From: Mesaphorura yosii
Taxonomy: Eukaryota > Arthropoda > Collembola > Poduromorpha > Tullbergiidae
DNA: 64,000 bases
Direction of reading: 5' to 3'
Assembly (NCBI GenBank): GCA_009869945.1
Contig: WIXG01000251.1
Location: 52,780 to 116,779 of the forward strand
The position numbers and the translations under genes were made by a program. Shown here in pieces: positions 43,985 to 56,716 of the stretch. Each line of letters opens with the position of its first letter. The stretch's first letter is position 1. Under the pieces are notes generated by a model. The model had not been told where the DNA came from, made no database searches, and saw only the letters and a program-made list of their open reading frames with translations.

Positions 43985-44500
43985 TCGGATGTCACGACGC
44001 TGATGCGGTCACCGCATCAGCGCCGGCCCGGTCTGCTTCCTGCCACCACTTTTCGTCTCGACGTAGGGTCGCCTGGAATAACACATCCTTCGCACGAGCA
44101 TGATCACGCCATGAGAACGAGGAGGATGCCCAACCCCATGAGTGACATAGTTATTATCATCGCCTCCCTGCCAATGCCAATCGACTAAGTTAATTCAAGG
44201 AACAATTAACCTTGTGGCTTGGCGGAGGCAATTTTATTCATGCACTAACGCCAGACCGTAAGTGCCACACTTGTACACTTTGCAGTCGCATTCGCCATTG
44301 TGGTAGGGCGCTTCGGTTTCGGTTTCTGTTTCGGTATACTCTTCCTTTTCGTTGGTGGCGGCACCGGCGCCATTGAAATTGACGTCGAAATTGATGTACG
44401 CAGATGAAACCGATTGAGCCCAAGCCAAACGAAGAATCACAAACAGCGCTCAAGACAAAGTTGAAGGCGTTTTTTGCTGCAGCTGCGACCGGAACTTCAT
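43985..44500 (-). pseudogene. Third Cys-rich membrane paralogue, probably decayed
   Basis: Starts MKFRSQLQQKTPSTLS, then a TGA at 44450-44452, then ALFVILRLAWAQSVSS in the same frame, so the stop sits inside what should be a signal peptide. An acidic stretch (EKEEYTETETETEAPY) and a luminal Cys cluster (NGECDCKVYKCGTYG) match the position of those in A and B. A possible intron leads to a TM-like MIITMSLMGLGILLVLMA, a second TGA (44104-44106) and SCSCEGC. The tail shows no PPGYFY units. Placing Trp at both TGA sites would restore sense. It is either a pseudogene or a different small gene misread here. Confidence 0.4.
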
Positions 44501-44850
44501 GGCACAATTTTTACTTATCCATTGTAATTTAATTTAATTGTAATCAGGAACAGCACGTTCAATTATCGAACTATCTTATTTCCGACGGAATCTCTTCAGG
44601 CTAGCGGCAAATGCTGTGACTGTGAAAGTACGGCACGGACACCTTTATAAGTGCGCTTACCGCTCGCTGCGTGCTTTAAAAATAAAAGAGGAGCTAGGAA
44701 CAATTAGGCAACTTGACACTCGACAACTTTTAATTAACGAAATTAACCTTATTTCTCATGAATTCGCAGTTGCGTACAAAAATTGGGAATGGGCAGGCAA
44801 GCGCGTGCGCGTATTTGTGGCCGTGTCTGTGGCTATAATCATCGTTATTG

Positions 44851-45462
44851 TTATCCGACGAGATATTTCCGACCGTAGAGCTGCACCTTCTTGTCGAATG
44901 ACGAACAAATGATTCGCGTATCACGAACGTAAAACGGGTTCATGGAATACTGCAATACAATCAGAATCGAACCAATTGTCCAAGATTAGTCACCTTTTAA
45001 TAAAATTATGCGAGCTTGAGTCTCTGATCTAATTTACCTTAATGTACATTTCGTACAGCTCCGTGAAGAAATTCTTGATTCCATCATCATTCTTAAGGTC
45101 ATGCAGCATCACAAATCGAATCTGCGAGGCCGTGACGAATGCAGAGATGAACCAGTCATTGAATTTGTCGACAATCTTCAGGTACATGTTGTTGGTCTTC
45201 CAAATGTGTTCGTCGATGAGGTCGAGGGAGGCGTGTGCGATAAACTGGTTAAGATAGGAGTGATCTTCTTTCTAGAGGACCAAGAAAGAATTAATCAGGC
45301 ACCACATCACAGCTAAGTGAAGTTGTAAGTCCTGATCTAGATTAATGCAATGTAATTACGGTGTCTTACCTTTGGCTCTTTTGATGGTGGCGAGAATTCC
45401 ATCTCAAACAGAGGCGTGTCGTGGTGGCCGACAATTACAAAATAGTAGTTTCCAGTTGACAT
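44851..45462 (-). CDS. TRAPPC2: TRAPP complex subunit 2 (sedlin)
   Basis: Three short exons (45462-45370, 45271-45038, 44949-44851) give 141 residues, matching the ~140 of the human protein. Exon one reads [18 protein letters not shown], exon two [20 protein letters not shown] and [20 protein letters not shown] then [20 protein letters not shown], and exon three [20 protein letters not shown]. These follow the sedlin sequence along its whole length (longin fold). It is a core TRAPP subunit acting in ER-to-Golgi tethering and Rab1 activation. Introns are 98 and 88 bp. No single open frame reveals it because the exons are short. High confidence in identity and splice sites. Confidence 0.95.
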
Positions 45463-48400
45463 GATCAGTTGATCAGCAGCACGGACACGCACGTCCGACT
45501 GGAGGACTTGGAATCACTTCAAGCTGGCTTCACACTCGAACTTCAGCCCAAACCGCCGCAATCTGCTCAAAATCAGCCAAATTGCTTCCACAAACTGTGT
45601 AGTTTGCTTGTCCAAGCACCGAGCACAATCAATCGAGGCGTTAATCAATGATTTTCTGGCTCAATTTGCAGTTTATTACTCGAAAATCTACAAAATTCGT
45701 AGCAGAGTCTCGACAAGCCGAGTTGTTGAATGTAATTCTGTGAGATTCAAAGCTTCCCAGTCCGCCTTGCTTCGCCTCCACTTGTAATAAACTTGTTTCA
45801 ACACAATAAGAGAGCGTTATTAAAGGTGAGCTACTTCTCTGCTTGGTTTCTTCATTTGGTATACCTTCGCCTGCGAGCTCACATCGCTACTTCGCTCGCA
45901 ATCTCAACACAAGCATTTTTGGTGTCACTGTCTATTTTATTTTTGTTACAAAATCCCACCTGTGACGGTGACCTGTCAAACGCAAAATTGCTTATCCTGC
46001 CCTGACTGCTATTGTCATTGTCACACTTCAATTAAATTAACTGTGTTGTGTTTTGTGCATTTGGTAGTGAATTTATCACTTTAGTGGACCCTTTCTTGAA
46101 TGGATTCGAGATTCCCGAAGATGATTGACGAATTTGGCTGAATTCTGGTGTGGAGTGTCAAAAAGTGATCCGAAGAATCAAGAGTAAGCGACAACGACGA
46201 TGAGACAGTGACTGATAAGCCAGAATTGCGTGTCCTCGTGTAGTGAAAATGTCAGAAGAGCCGGACGAAGATTTCGTGCATTATAACAAGATTTGTAACC
46301 AGTTCCCAAAGTGCAATGACTGATAAGCGAAAGCTAAAAGCTAAGAACTCCGAATTCTGAGTCCGAATAATTCTGGCGTACTGCCGCACAATGCACCGAA
46401 TAAAATTCGACAAATCAGTGGATTCGGACTCGATTTAAGGTACGACAGCTTAAGTGCTTAAAGCTTGATGTTTAATCCCTTGGACAGGAAGTAGCGTAAC
46501 TTCCATCACAGTTTGACTTGCTTTTGCTGCATTGAGCATTCGGGCGTGGTGGCTGGCGTGGACAAATGGAGCATCGAGTATGGCATGTGAATTGCGAATT
46601 AATTAAGTAAATATACGATTAGCGTGCCTGAGACCGATATCTGCATTTCTTCCCACGAAAGAAGACTAAACAAGACCCAGGCCGTCAATTTGACGTGACG
46701 TGACATTGGTACATCGTGTTACTGTTACTGTTCGGGCTCAAAGACATGGCATGCACGCATGGCCACAACGGACCCACCATTCCACTTGGTAGTCGTGGTA
46801 GTTTGGTCTTCGTCTTGATCTTCAATCAAGTTTCACTTGATTTGATTGTTTTTGGTCGTAGCGGAATGGCCATGGCAAAATTAAAAGTTAAAACTTGAAT
46901 CGCAACTTTTCCTTACATTACACAGTCCCTACGTGGAAATTAATTACACGGCAATCGCCGCTGCCAAGTGCCAGATGCCAAATTGTGTTTGATTAGCGAA
47001 AGAAGCAGGCGAGGAAGGAACAAGGAGTAAGGCTATAATTTCTGTTGATTAAGCAGTTAAGCCACGTAATGTTTTGATTTGGGTGCTGGCTGGCTGTTTT
47101 ATGCGATTTATGATCCAATTGCCGCACTGCACTAATGCAGCCATCACCATCACCCATGCAGCAGAAATGCAGGCATTTGCATTTTGGATGAACGCGTGGG
47201 TGTGGGCATCAAATTCTTGGGGACTTAAAAGGAATTTCCCCATCGCCCATTCGCGATCCGTCACTTTTGGTCAAAATATTTACGTATTTACATTTTAACA
47301 TTTTCATTTCACGTTTCGTGTGGCGATTTCTTTCTTTTCCTTTGAAGAAGCGGCAGCGCCCAAAGTATGTCAAATTCTTCCACAGAGATGATGGCCTTCA
47401 GGTCCAGAGTCCCGAGTCCAAGTCCAACTTTCGGCCCATTTGCCATTCATTGTAGCCTGTGGCCTTGGCGGCTCACGGCTGTAGTATTTAAGGTTGAAAG
47501 CACACATATTTTAGGCACAAGGCTAATAGGCAGTTGGCAGTTTAAGCAGGCAAGCAAACTTTATTCTTTGTCGTGGTTTTGGTTTGCGTTTTGGTCTTTC
47601 ATCTCTCAAGCGTAAACTCAACTTCCGTCTTGGTCGTGATCGAAGTTGTGGTCTTCATGTGTCAGTGCCATGCGTGATGCAGGTGTGTGTGTTTTATGGA
47701 CTCGGGCTGCTGCTGCTGCTTGGCTTGGCTGTGTCCACCTGCTCATGTCCATTTCCTGGTCTGGACTTGTCAGACATCACCACGACCGTCTATGCAAGGC
47801 AAGGATCAGTTAATCTTCTCTTGTTAACAATGTCTATACTGCCAACACTGCACAGACGCGGAATGAAGTAACAATGAATGAACACGGCATCAGCATCGAC
47901 ACAAACATATTAGCATTGCAATTGCAATTCCATTTTCGTGATTTTCGTGGCAGGAAAGAAAAACTCGTCGTCGTCACTCGTCTGCCTGCGAGAGCCATAC
48001 ATGGACTTCCTCTCTCGCCTTTGCGCAGTACTCATTGTGCTGGCTGTTAAAACTTTTTTTTTTTTACTGAAAATGGACCCTTTTGTCTCAGCACCAGCAC
48101 GTACGTGCTTCTTGCGTAATCGCAGCCAGCCGGCCCAAAGCCAAACCCAAACCGAGTCAAAGCCAAATTTCACTTTCTCAAGCAGCACAGCACAGATTTA
48201 GAAATGTGGATCGTGAGAATCGTAAAAACAAAGACTTGCTTCATTTATCGGCTGGCATGTGAAATGTGAATGTGACTTGTTCTGTTCTGTTCTGTTCTTG
48301 GTTTTGTCTTTTGTCGCTTGTGTTTTTGTGCCATGCCTTGACATCGTAAACGACAAGGCTCTACAAGCGATGCATTGGCGATGGCAAAAGCAAAGACTAC

Positions 48401-50675
48401 GACAACGACAAATGCAATGTGAATGCGACCACGAGCATGAGAAAGTTGTGATGTGAGCTACAAGCGACAGCGACAAGCATTTACTGATACCGCATTGACA
48501 AGTAATTAAGGCCAGACCAGATTCCTTTGCTATTTGCCTCGACGTCTGACGTGTCACGTGTCTCTCGGGTGCATTTTATGCATTATTCTTGTAATATTCT
48601 TGTTTACCTGTCCTGCGACTGAAAATTCTACAAATGGCGAATTGCAATCTGCAACTGTACTGTCCCTTCGTTTACAAATCTACGAATTTACGCTGTAAAA
48701 ATGATGTAATAAGCACGAACCACCGTACAACTGCGTTGTGGAGTTGTGGTTAGCCACAAATACACGCAGCCTCATCCGCCCGTCCGTTTTGGCATCTTGT
48801 TCCGTTGTTTGCAAAATTGCACCATTACCATTTCACGTCTCGTAAGTATGCATGGGAAATGCGTGCGAAATGCGAAAAGACAGACAAGACAAAAGAGCAA
48901 TAATCAAAAAAGGGTCGGACGAATAACTAAAGACCGAAATGAAGCAGGCGGAGATCTTGATTTTGGTCCATTTTATGACCGACTAGGCTCAAGACACTTC
49001 TGAAAGTATTAAAGCACAGGCGCAGAGATCATTGTGTTTGCGTTTCGTTTGCCAGGTTGCGAATTGCCGCAAGCCAGTCGTTCATAATTCATAAGCCTGA
49101 GCCCGAGCGTAGCTGCAGCGTGGAGTGTTACAAATCGGCAAATGCTTTATTTGTATTTTCTCGTGGTGTGCTGTAATTGTGCTCTTAAGAGTATTTACAT
49201 CTCATAAAACGATAAAACACGCAAAAGCATTAGCATTTAGCATGGGCATGGGTTTAAGCATTTGAGACGGTGCTCTTAACGAGTTACAGTTATAATGAAT
49301 GTGGCTGGGTTGTTGGGCAATATGGAAAACGAATCTTATATCTTTTACGATTTAACGCTGCTGCTGCTGGGCTGAGACTTGCATACGAATGGTGCTTAAA
49401 CGCTTCACATGTGGTCTCGACCGTCTCGGCATTCCAAACTCTTTTCTTCCCTTTCACGTTTATCTTTGCCTTTTCCTATTGTGTAACAATGCCAGCCGGC
49501 TGTGTGATGAAGAGGATGATGATGAGAACATTTTCTTGCATGCAGTGTGCTCGGTTTGCTGATTTGCCGACAAGTAATTCGGCTTTTGTAATCTGAAGAG
49601 CCAGGCGAAGTCGTAAATTGAATTTTTGCATTTGCATTTTGCATTGTCTTGTCGGTTCTAAGCGGAGATTTGCTTAACCTTGGAACTTGAACGTGAATGG
49701 GCAGAGAATTTTGAGTTTTGAGTCTCGACTCGATTATTTACAGTTCCAAGTTGATTTGCTTGCTTTGAGCCTGCGTCAGAATTTTACATTTTGCAATTTT
49801 GCATTGCAAGACAAGAATTGGTTTTAATTCCGCCATGACTCGGTCTGATTTTCATTTATATAGTGATTTTCTAATCAAATAAGCCAAAACCTCGTTCAGG
49901 GTGCAGAAAATTCGTGCAAACTCGGCGTCAAGTCTTCTTGTGAGTTTTGTCGATGGGTGGCTTGGTTACCTAACCGGCTGCTTGGTGAAACGTGAAATGC
50001 AATCCGCGAATTTGAATTTGACATTTGGCAGCCGTTCAAGCTAAAAGCTAATGACTGTCATGAGGGAAAGTCGTTTCGTCGTTAAGCATCGCATTCGCGA
50101 GCCAAGCGTGACATGAATATTGGCATTGGCTTCTAATTGGATTAAGGGGCAAGTCTGAGTGACAAATGCGAATGTCGGAGTCGCTAATCCAATTATCCAA
50201 TTAACTTGCACTTCTGCAACTTCTGCTGCTTCTTTATCAAAGTTCATCGAAACCGTTGATTTGATCTTGCTTGGTTCTTCACATAAAGGCGAAGATTTCG
50301 CTTAAAATTAAATGGCGTGCAGCACCGATGCAACGATGCAAGTTAGATGAAATTCTTATAAGCTTTGGCTTCGTGTATTGCGGATTGCGGTTTTGGCTGT
50401 CAATCTCTTGACAAGTTAATTAAATGATGATCACATCGCTTTGCGATTGCTATTTGCTTGTTAATACCTCATTCAATGCTCATTAAGTTATCAAGCAATT
50501 CAAGCAAGAATGCGCTGCGCCGCGCGCGGACGCAGTATGTAATTTTCTTGGACAAAGCTTGCGAGTCGCGAGTTCTCATTCTTCCTGTTCATTGATGCGG
50601 TTTTCTTGATGTATGATTCAGCAAGAATTGCAAGAAATCGTTAAATATTTTAATCCTTTTATTTTTCGTTTACAG
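45463..50675. other. Long non-coding region upstream of RASSF8-like gene
   Basis: About 5.2 kb without a supportable coding exon. It lies between the TRAPPC2 start and the last non-coding 5' exon of the RASSF8-like gene. It probably holds that gene's first exon(s) and a long 5' intron with regulatory DNA. TTGCAATT/TTTGCATT-type words recur often, mainly at 49.6-49.85 kb and 50.2-50.5 kb, along with TTAATTAA/ATTAATTAAGT words. All open frames here are short and featureless. Confidence 0.4.
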
Positions 50676-53600
50676 GTTAACTCGCACAACTGGAAAGACT
50701 CTTCGACGGCATGGATTGCCGCTAAGCTGAAAGCCAAGAGCGCCAAGAAGAAAGGAAATAAGTGGAGAACGCTTCAATGTGAAATGGGCTAGAGAAATTT
50801 GCAAAATTCGACGAATTGATCTGAGAAAATGGAGCTGAAGGTCTGGGTGGAAGGAATTCAGCGCATCGTCTGCGGTGTCGGCGACGGAACGACCTGCCAG
50901 GTAAGAATCGCGAGTTGCAAGCGAATCTGCAATTTTCCGAAATCCGCTAATTTATTGGTTCTGTTTCTCGTCTGCTCTGAGCAGCAGCTCAATTGTCGAT
51001 TACCAAGATTTAATTACGTGCGTTGTAATCAGAGCGCGACGCGTACGCGTACCTGCGCTTTTGTTTTTGCAATTTTGCTAATTCATTTCGCAATTCGTGC
51101 TTGTGTAAACGATTTTAATAATTTCTCGAGTCGTCGGCCATGCCGGGGAATAAATGAACTGTTTTTCGTTGTTCTGTCCACATTGCATGTAAATATAAAT
51201 ATTTACAGCGGTACAATAAAACGCTGACACGTTTATGCACTTGGCTTGGCACTTCAAACGGTTGAATTGTCAACAAGCGATGAGAATGGCAGGCAGAGAT
51301 GAACAGTTAACCATCACAATTTGCGAATTGCGAGCTGCAAACAATTTACGATACGAAGACAATGTTGACAAGTGCCAAGCGCAGTTTTGCGCTGCGTTAG
51401 TTTTGGTTTTGTGACAATTTGTACAGTTATCGCTCGTTGATTTTGGCGATAAACGCCCGTGAAGCAGCCATGATTTGAGGAAAAAGATGTAAAAATGCAA
51501 ATTGCAAGTAATTCCGGAATTAATGACTCATAAAGTGCAAAGAAAAGATGAGATCATGCCAGAGAGCAGGGCGAGATGAGTTTGAGTTTATATTTAGACT
51601 CAAAAATCGCACTATCGAATCGTGGGCGATGTTTAAAATCTGTATCTCATCACTCATTCATTCTAAATCTAATCTGCGATCTGCATCTCGAATCTTCAAG
51701 CCTTTTTACTTTACACGGTTTGCACCTTAAATTCTAAATCTACGTTTCTGATCTGATCTGCAGGATGTCGTCTTCGCTTTGGCGCACGCGACTGGGAAAA
51801 CGGGCCGATTCACGCTCGTCGAACGCTGGAGAAACAACGACCGCCTGCTCGCGCCCAGCGAACAGCCGCTGAAGGTAAATTTCCGATTCCGACACGAAAA
51901 GCCGAAAGGCTTCAAGTTTTGTGTTCTTGCATTGCACTTGTCGACTGTCGACGGTATTGCAATTAAGTAGTGGTCATTTTGGTGTGGTGTTAATTCCTTC
52001 CTCCTTCTCTTTCTTATCCAACTTGCAATTTTCTGGATTCTTTACCGGTAGAGGTGAGGGAAAATCCTGTTGCCATCTTTCAATCTTTTTCGGCGCACTT
52101 TTCCTTGTATCTTTTCCTGTGCTGTGCTTTTGGCTGAGACCACATTGATTAAATTTTTCGTCTCGCTGCAGGTTCTGACCAAATGGGGCGAGCGCTCCAA
52201 CGACGTCCAGTTCATCCTCCAGTGGGCTCCGCTTGAATCTCCCGGCGGCGCCGGCGCAGCATCAGGAAATAGAAGTACAATCAAACTCGGTTCCCGAGCT
52301 TCCCCTGACGACCTCCTGCAACTGCCACGCAGGCCATCCTCACAGACGCAAACGCAGTCACAAAGCCAAAGCCCGTCGAACTCACTTTCCGGAAGCGGAA
52401 ACGGAACTCCGATTCCCACAAACCTCAGTGTAAACTCCCGACGGCCCCCGTCCCAATCGCAACTCAGCAGTGCAAATATAAATGGACTCGGATCTGAAAA
52501 ACTTAACAGTGAAGGTTCGCGACTTATAAACGGATTAACAAAGACTGCCCCCAACTTAACGCCAGCCTCGACCACTCCAACAATTGGCCCGCCACCTTAT
52601 CGCGAGCCACCTCCGATCACGAAACAGCAGCCGCCTGGCAAGGAATTGCCTCCTTACCGCGAGCCTCCACCGCCCAACCTCAGTTCACACCCACGAACAG
52701 GGTCTCGAGGTGATCGCGACCACGACTCCGTCCCCTCACCGTCACCAGTCTCAAGCCTGAATTCGTACCCGGGCAGCATAAGTGGCAGCAGTTTAGTGAA
52801 TTCGAATACGAATACCGGTGTCAGTGGCTTCTCCTTCTCGAGAGACGCAAGTGCGAACAACGGCCTGAGTTCTGTGAATGGGTTTAGAAATAGAAGCACA
52901 GCTTTAAGAGATCAAGTACCGACATCGACGACGACGACTGAAATGGCGTCCAGAAAGGCAAGGCCCGGCCCACTGACCGTGAATTATTGCATTGTGCATT
53001 CTAATTAATCATTAAATTTTAATTTTGTAAAGGAATTTGGCGATCCCACCACAAATGGCGACTCATCGTCTTCATCTTCCTCTCTGAATGGAGTGCCGAA
53101 TAATTCGATGGTGTCGGCGTCGGTCACGACGGCTTCCCCGAATCCAATGTATCGTGATCTCGTCCGACTCATTAACCTGCAGCGAGAAAAATTGACTGCA
53201 CAGCAAGCTGAGTTAACTCAGGTGAGTAAAGCGATAAGTTCGAATCGAAATCGAAGTGGTGGTGGACGGAAAAATTAACGAGTGTCTGTCTGTCTGCATT
53301 TTCTGCAGTACGATGCGGAAATAATGTACTGGGAATCCAAGGCGAAGGAGCAACAGAAGCAGATGGACCTCATCACCAAAGAGATCACAAGGCTGGAGGG
53401 GGTCAGCACGCAGCACGAAAGCCAAATGCTGTCTCTCTCCCACATCGAGCAAGAAAATCACCTCCTTGCTGGCGAAGCGGAGCGGATGCGTTCCGAGCTC
53501 AGCGGTCTCAAGTCCGAATTTAGTCAATGTGAACAGGATCTGGAAGCTTACCAGGGCCGGATCCGGGCATTAACCAGCGAAGTGGAGACAAGCCTAGCGC

Positions 53601-54019
53601 AGGCGGCCGCACGCGACGAAGAAAGGCGGCGGCACGACGCCGCGGCAGCAGCCGAAGTTGATCGGCTGCGAAAGGAGCTTGAAACCGCGAGACGAGACAC
53701 AGACGCCGTGCAGGACTTGTCGGGGAATCTCGAGCAGGAGGTCGCGAGCATCGAGTCGGTACTGGCGGAGAAGAGGAAGCAGATGGAGCAGCTCGTGAAC
53801 GCCATGAAAGAAGCCAACCTCCAGTCGCTTGCCATTCTTCCGCTGCCGTCAGCGACTGCCTCCGCCCAACACGCGCATCCGGACGAGACAAACGACTTAC
53901 AGGCGGCGGCTCACGACTCACATTGTAGATCGGGCAGCACACGCCGCATTGTCGGATCACCTCGACAGCTTGAGAATGCAGCTCCGACCAGCAAAAACCC
54001 ACACGGGGTTTGGGTGTAA
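50676..54019 (+). CDS. RASSF8: RASSF7/8-family Ras-association protein
   Basis: A 5' UTR segment (50676-50828) follows an acceptor. The coding exons are 50829-50900, 51764-51874, 52172-52978, 53033-53221 and 53309-54019, giving about 629 residues. The N-terminal RA domain starts MELKVWVEGIQRIVCGVGDG, continues DVVFALAHATGKTGRFTLVE and RWRNNDRLLAPSEQP, and ends LTKWGERSNDVQFILQW, as in RASSF7/RASSF8. A long Ser/Pro-rich linker carries PPPY and LPPY motifs (GPPPYREPPP, ELPPYREPPP), possible WW-domain ligands. The C-terminal half is coiled coil (WESKAKEQQKQMDLITKEIT, VDRLRKELETARRDTDA). N-terminal RASSFs act in cell adhesion, junction and mitotic control. The exon-three end is a non-optimal GTGAAT donor; reading through adds ten residues and a stop. 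Confidence 0.9.
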
Positions 54020-54638
54020 CGCAAATGTAATGCAAGACGGAGCCACGAGCCATTGTGATTGCCATAAATTATATGATTGCGACGATGTCGATGACGAAGA
54101 CGAGACGAGAATGCAACCACGCGCACGCGTAATTCTAATTGTGTTCCTTATTTAATTGTAATTAGTGTACAGCGTAATATGTAAAGTGTGCGTTTGGCAG
54201 GGAATTCTTTGTATCTTATCACAAATCCGCGATCCACACTTCGCCCTTATGAAATCAATGCAAATGTGCAATTGTAACTCGACCTTGTGTAAATTCACTC
54301 ATTATTTTAGTGTTCTTGTACATATTAAGGAAACAGTGGGTAGGTTTTGCCCGTTGAGTTGTTATTTGTTGTTAGAAACTACCGACGACGACGAGCGACA
54401 TAAATCATAATGCAAGCAACTGAAACCTCGTTAATAATTAAGGCACGCATTGGCTTTTGGCTGTTGGCATTTGTATCAAAGTCTTGAATTTTGATATTTA
54501 TGGAGAGTTAATAAAAGTTGTCACCATCATTGAATCACCGACTTGACCAAGTTTTCATTTATGCTTGCCCAAAGCTCTTTTATTTTTCAGCATCTCAATG
54601 ACAAATAGAATTAATACAACTAATTATCTATGATTTCT

Positions 54639-55495
54639 TCAAAGGTTCAAATCCTCGTCCGCTCCTGCATTGTTCAGGCGCATTGGCCAGATGCCCGTGC
54701 GATCCGAGTAGCAGCCGGCGGTCACGCCAGGGCTCCGAAGCTCATACATCGTGTACTTGAAGACGACCCAAATGCAGACGCATTGCACGACGGAGAAGAT
54801 GAGGAACGGGAACGGAGTGATGCTGGCCCTGGCTCCGGTCGTTCCGCTTCCGACGCCGATGCTGCTGTTGGCCATGAGCACGATTGACAGGATGAGCAAG
54901 AGCGCGAGGAGCACGTAGTTCAAGACGAGGGCGAGCTTCCCGACGCAGTAATTCCGCTGTAATAGGAGTTAGAAGTTAATTTTTTAAAAATTCACATTAA
55001 ACAAGGGCGTGGCCTTCGATTTTCATGTTACCTGATGAACTGCAATCAAAAACTCAAGCCCGACGAGGAAAGTGAGCAGAATGGGTGGGTAGTAAATCAT
55101 GGAGGCTGCCCATTCATCTGCGGACACAGTCAACATGCGTGCAAGAAGATTGTTAAGATAGAAAGTGATAATGCCGGTAATGATAGCAAGGTATTTGGTT
55201 TACTTACTTAGCACCAGCCCCTGAAGAGCCGTCATGAGCACCGATCTGTTCACATTCACGTTCGCCTCGGCCTCGGGATGAATTTGGCTCAGATTGAACT
55301 CGGCTTCATTCAAATGCGGATTTAGACTCATGCGGTTGGTGACGAGAAATCCGAGTGGTCCAACGAGCTGGGAGGGTCGGATCAATCAAAAATCTGCTAA
55401 ATGATAGTACGCTGCGGATGACTACTCACAAAATCAAAGATTCCGACGACCCAGGCCACAAATCGGAGATCCAGCGTCTTGAAGACGTTCGCCAT
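54639..55495 (-). CDS. Four-transmembrane protein, uncharacterised
   Basis: Four exons (55495-55430, 55367-55208, 55117-55032, 54956-54639) give 209 residues. TM1 is split by an intron (FVAWVVGIFDF|LVGPLGFLV). An outside or luminal loop carries NPHLNEAEFNLSQIHPEAEA. TM2-TM3 lie in MIYYPPILLTFLVGLEFLIA and LVLNYVLLALLLILSIVLMA, and TM4 in FPFLIFSVVQCVCIWVVFKY. A short tail ends GADEDLNL. The layout resembles the small insect tetraspan families with a single conserved loop (not true tetraspanins: no CCG motif). Function unknown. Introns of 62, 90 and 75 bp have good consensus sites and consistent phases. Confidence 0.75.
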
Positions 55496-56716
55496 CGTAA
55501 GCTTTCAAAATAGATGTACTGATTAGGCGAATTACTGGTCGGTCGACGACGATCTTAGATTTGGCTTTGGGAAGGCGAAGAAACGACGATGAAGGTAAAG
55601 GCACAGCAATTACTGATCGTTCACTTCTCGTTCTCGCTCGACGTCGACTAGACGCGACTGCGCTGACTCACAATTACGTGGAAGCCCATTAAACTTGGTA
55701 CTGTTGCGGCAGCGGTGGTATTTGTTATTGGAGCTAGGGCAGGGTGAGTAATACGAAATGACTAATTACTGCCTACAATCACTGTCATGCACGCGTGCTT
55801 GTGCCATGCTTGTCGAGGTCACACTTGGAACGGTACTTAAATTTGATTCTATTCATACACACGGCGACGGTCGGATTACTTCTGAGACGAGGTCTTATGA
55901 GTTATGAGTAATAATTTGCGGGCATAGTGCGTAAATATGTATTCCGAGCGAGGTAAAGGTAAAATCCAAGTCAATATTCAAGTCAGTGGGTGCTCTCTTA
56001 GAATAAATTCAAGTATGATGTCATTAAGCAAGCCATAACTCTCAACTCGTAACTCGTAAGTCAGTGAAGAGTGAAGACGAAAATGTGCTAATTACTAATT
56101 ACACTTGCACTTGTAACTTGATTATCATGCAGCACTGCCTGCATTGAACTAGGCCAACGTTGGAGGCGATGAGGCGCTAATTTCTGGAGCCTCTGCGCAA
56201 AACTGAGCAAAGTATGGAGACGACAGCGAGGAAAGGTCACGGAGGTCGACCTGGCGATAGGCGATAATTGACCCAGGAATTAATCCAATGCAATGCCAAG
56301 GTGGGACTGAAGCTGAAACTGAACCCGGTTGGAAGTCGGCAAGGCGAGCAGTCAAGTCAAATGCAGCAGATGAAAGATGAAAGTCGAAGCAAAACAAAGG
56401 CCGAGATGAAGTACGTCACGATGAGCACGAATCCAATTTCAAAGTTAGCCCAACCCAATGCCAAATGCCAATCAGGGCATAAGATTTCGATTACAGGCCA
56501 TATGCAATAAAATTTTTCGTCATTTTCTTACAGGTGAGGTAGCTAATTACTGCATTGTTGTATACTTGTATGACAATCACCTTTTAGTTTAGCTAGTGGC
56601 CGTGCCCGAAAGCCAAAAGCCAATTAGTGGCCACTCCAATCATTAAATTAAGTAGTCCAAGGTCCGGTTCGGGTCTATCTCGTTTAACTGTGAGTGTATC
56701 AAGGTATCAACCGATA
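55496..56716. other. Divergent promoter region, no gene
   Basis: Separates the 5' ends of the four-TM gene (minus) and the SCYL2 gene (plus), so both promoters and 5' UTRs should lie here. The open frame at 56627 extends the SCYL2 first exon upstream but carries no family sequence. Confidence 0.4.

Noticed and set aside
49405-49644. Small frames in the RASSF8 upstream region, including a His/Ser-rich one
   Set aside because: Lie in a low-complexity TTGCAT-rich zone and have no family features; open length expected by chance.
54644-54656. GGTTCAAATCC, the consensus of a tRNA T-loop
   Set aside because: It overlaps the last codons of the four-TM gene, and no acceptor stem or D-arm pairs around it.
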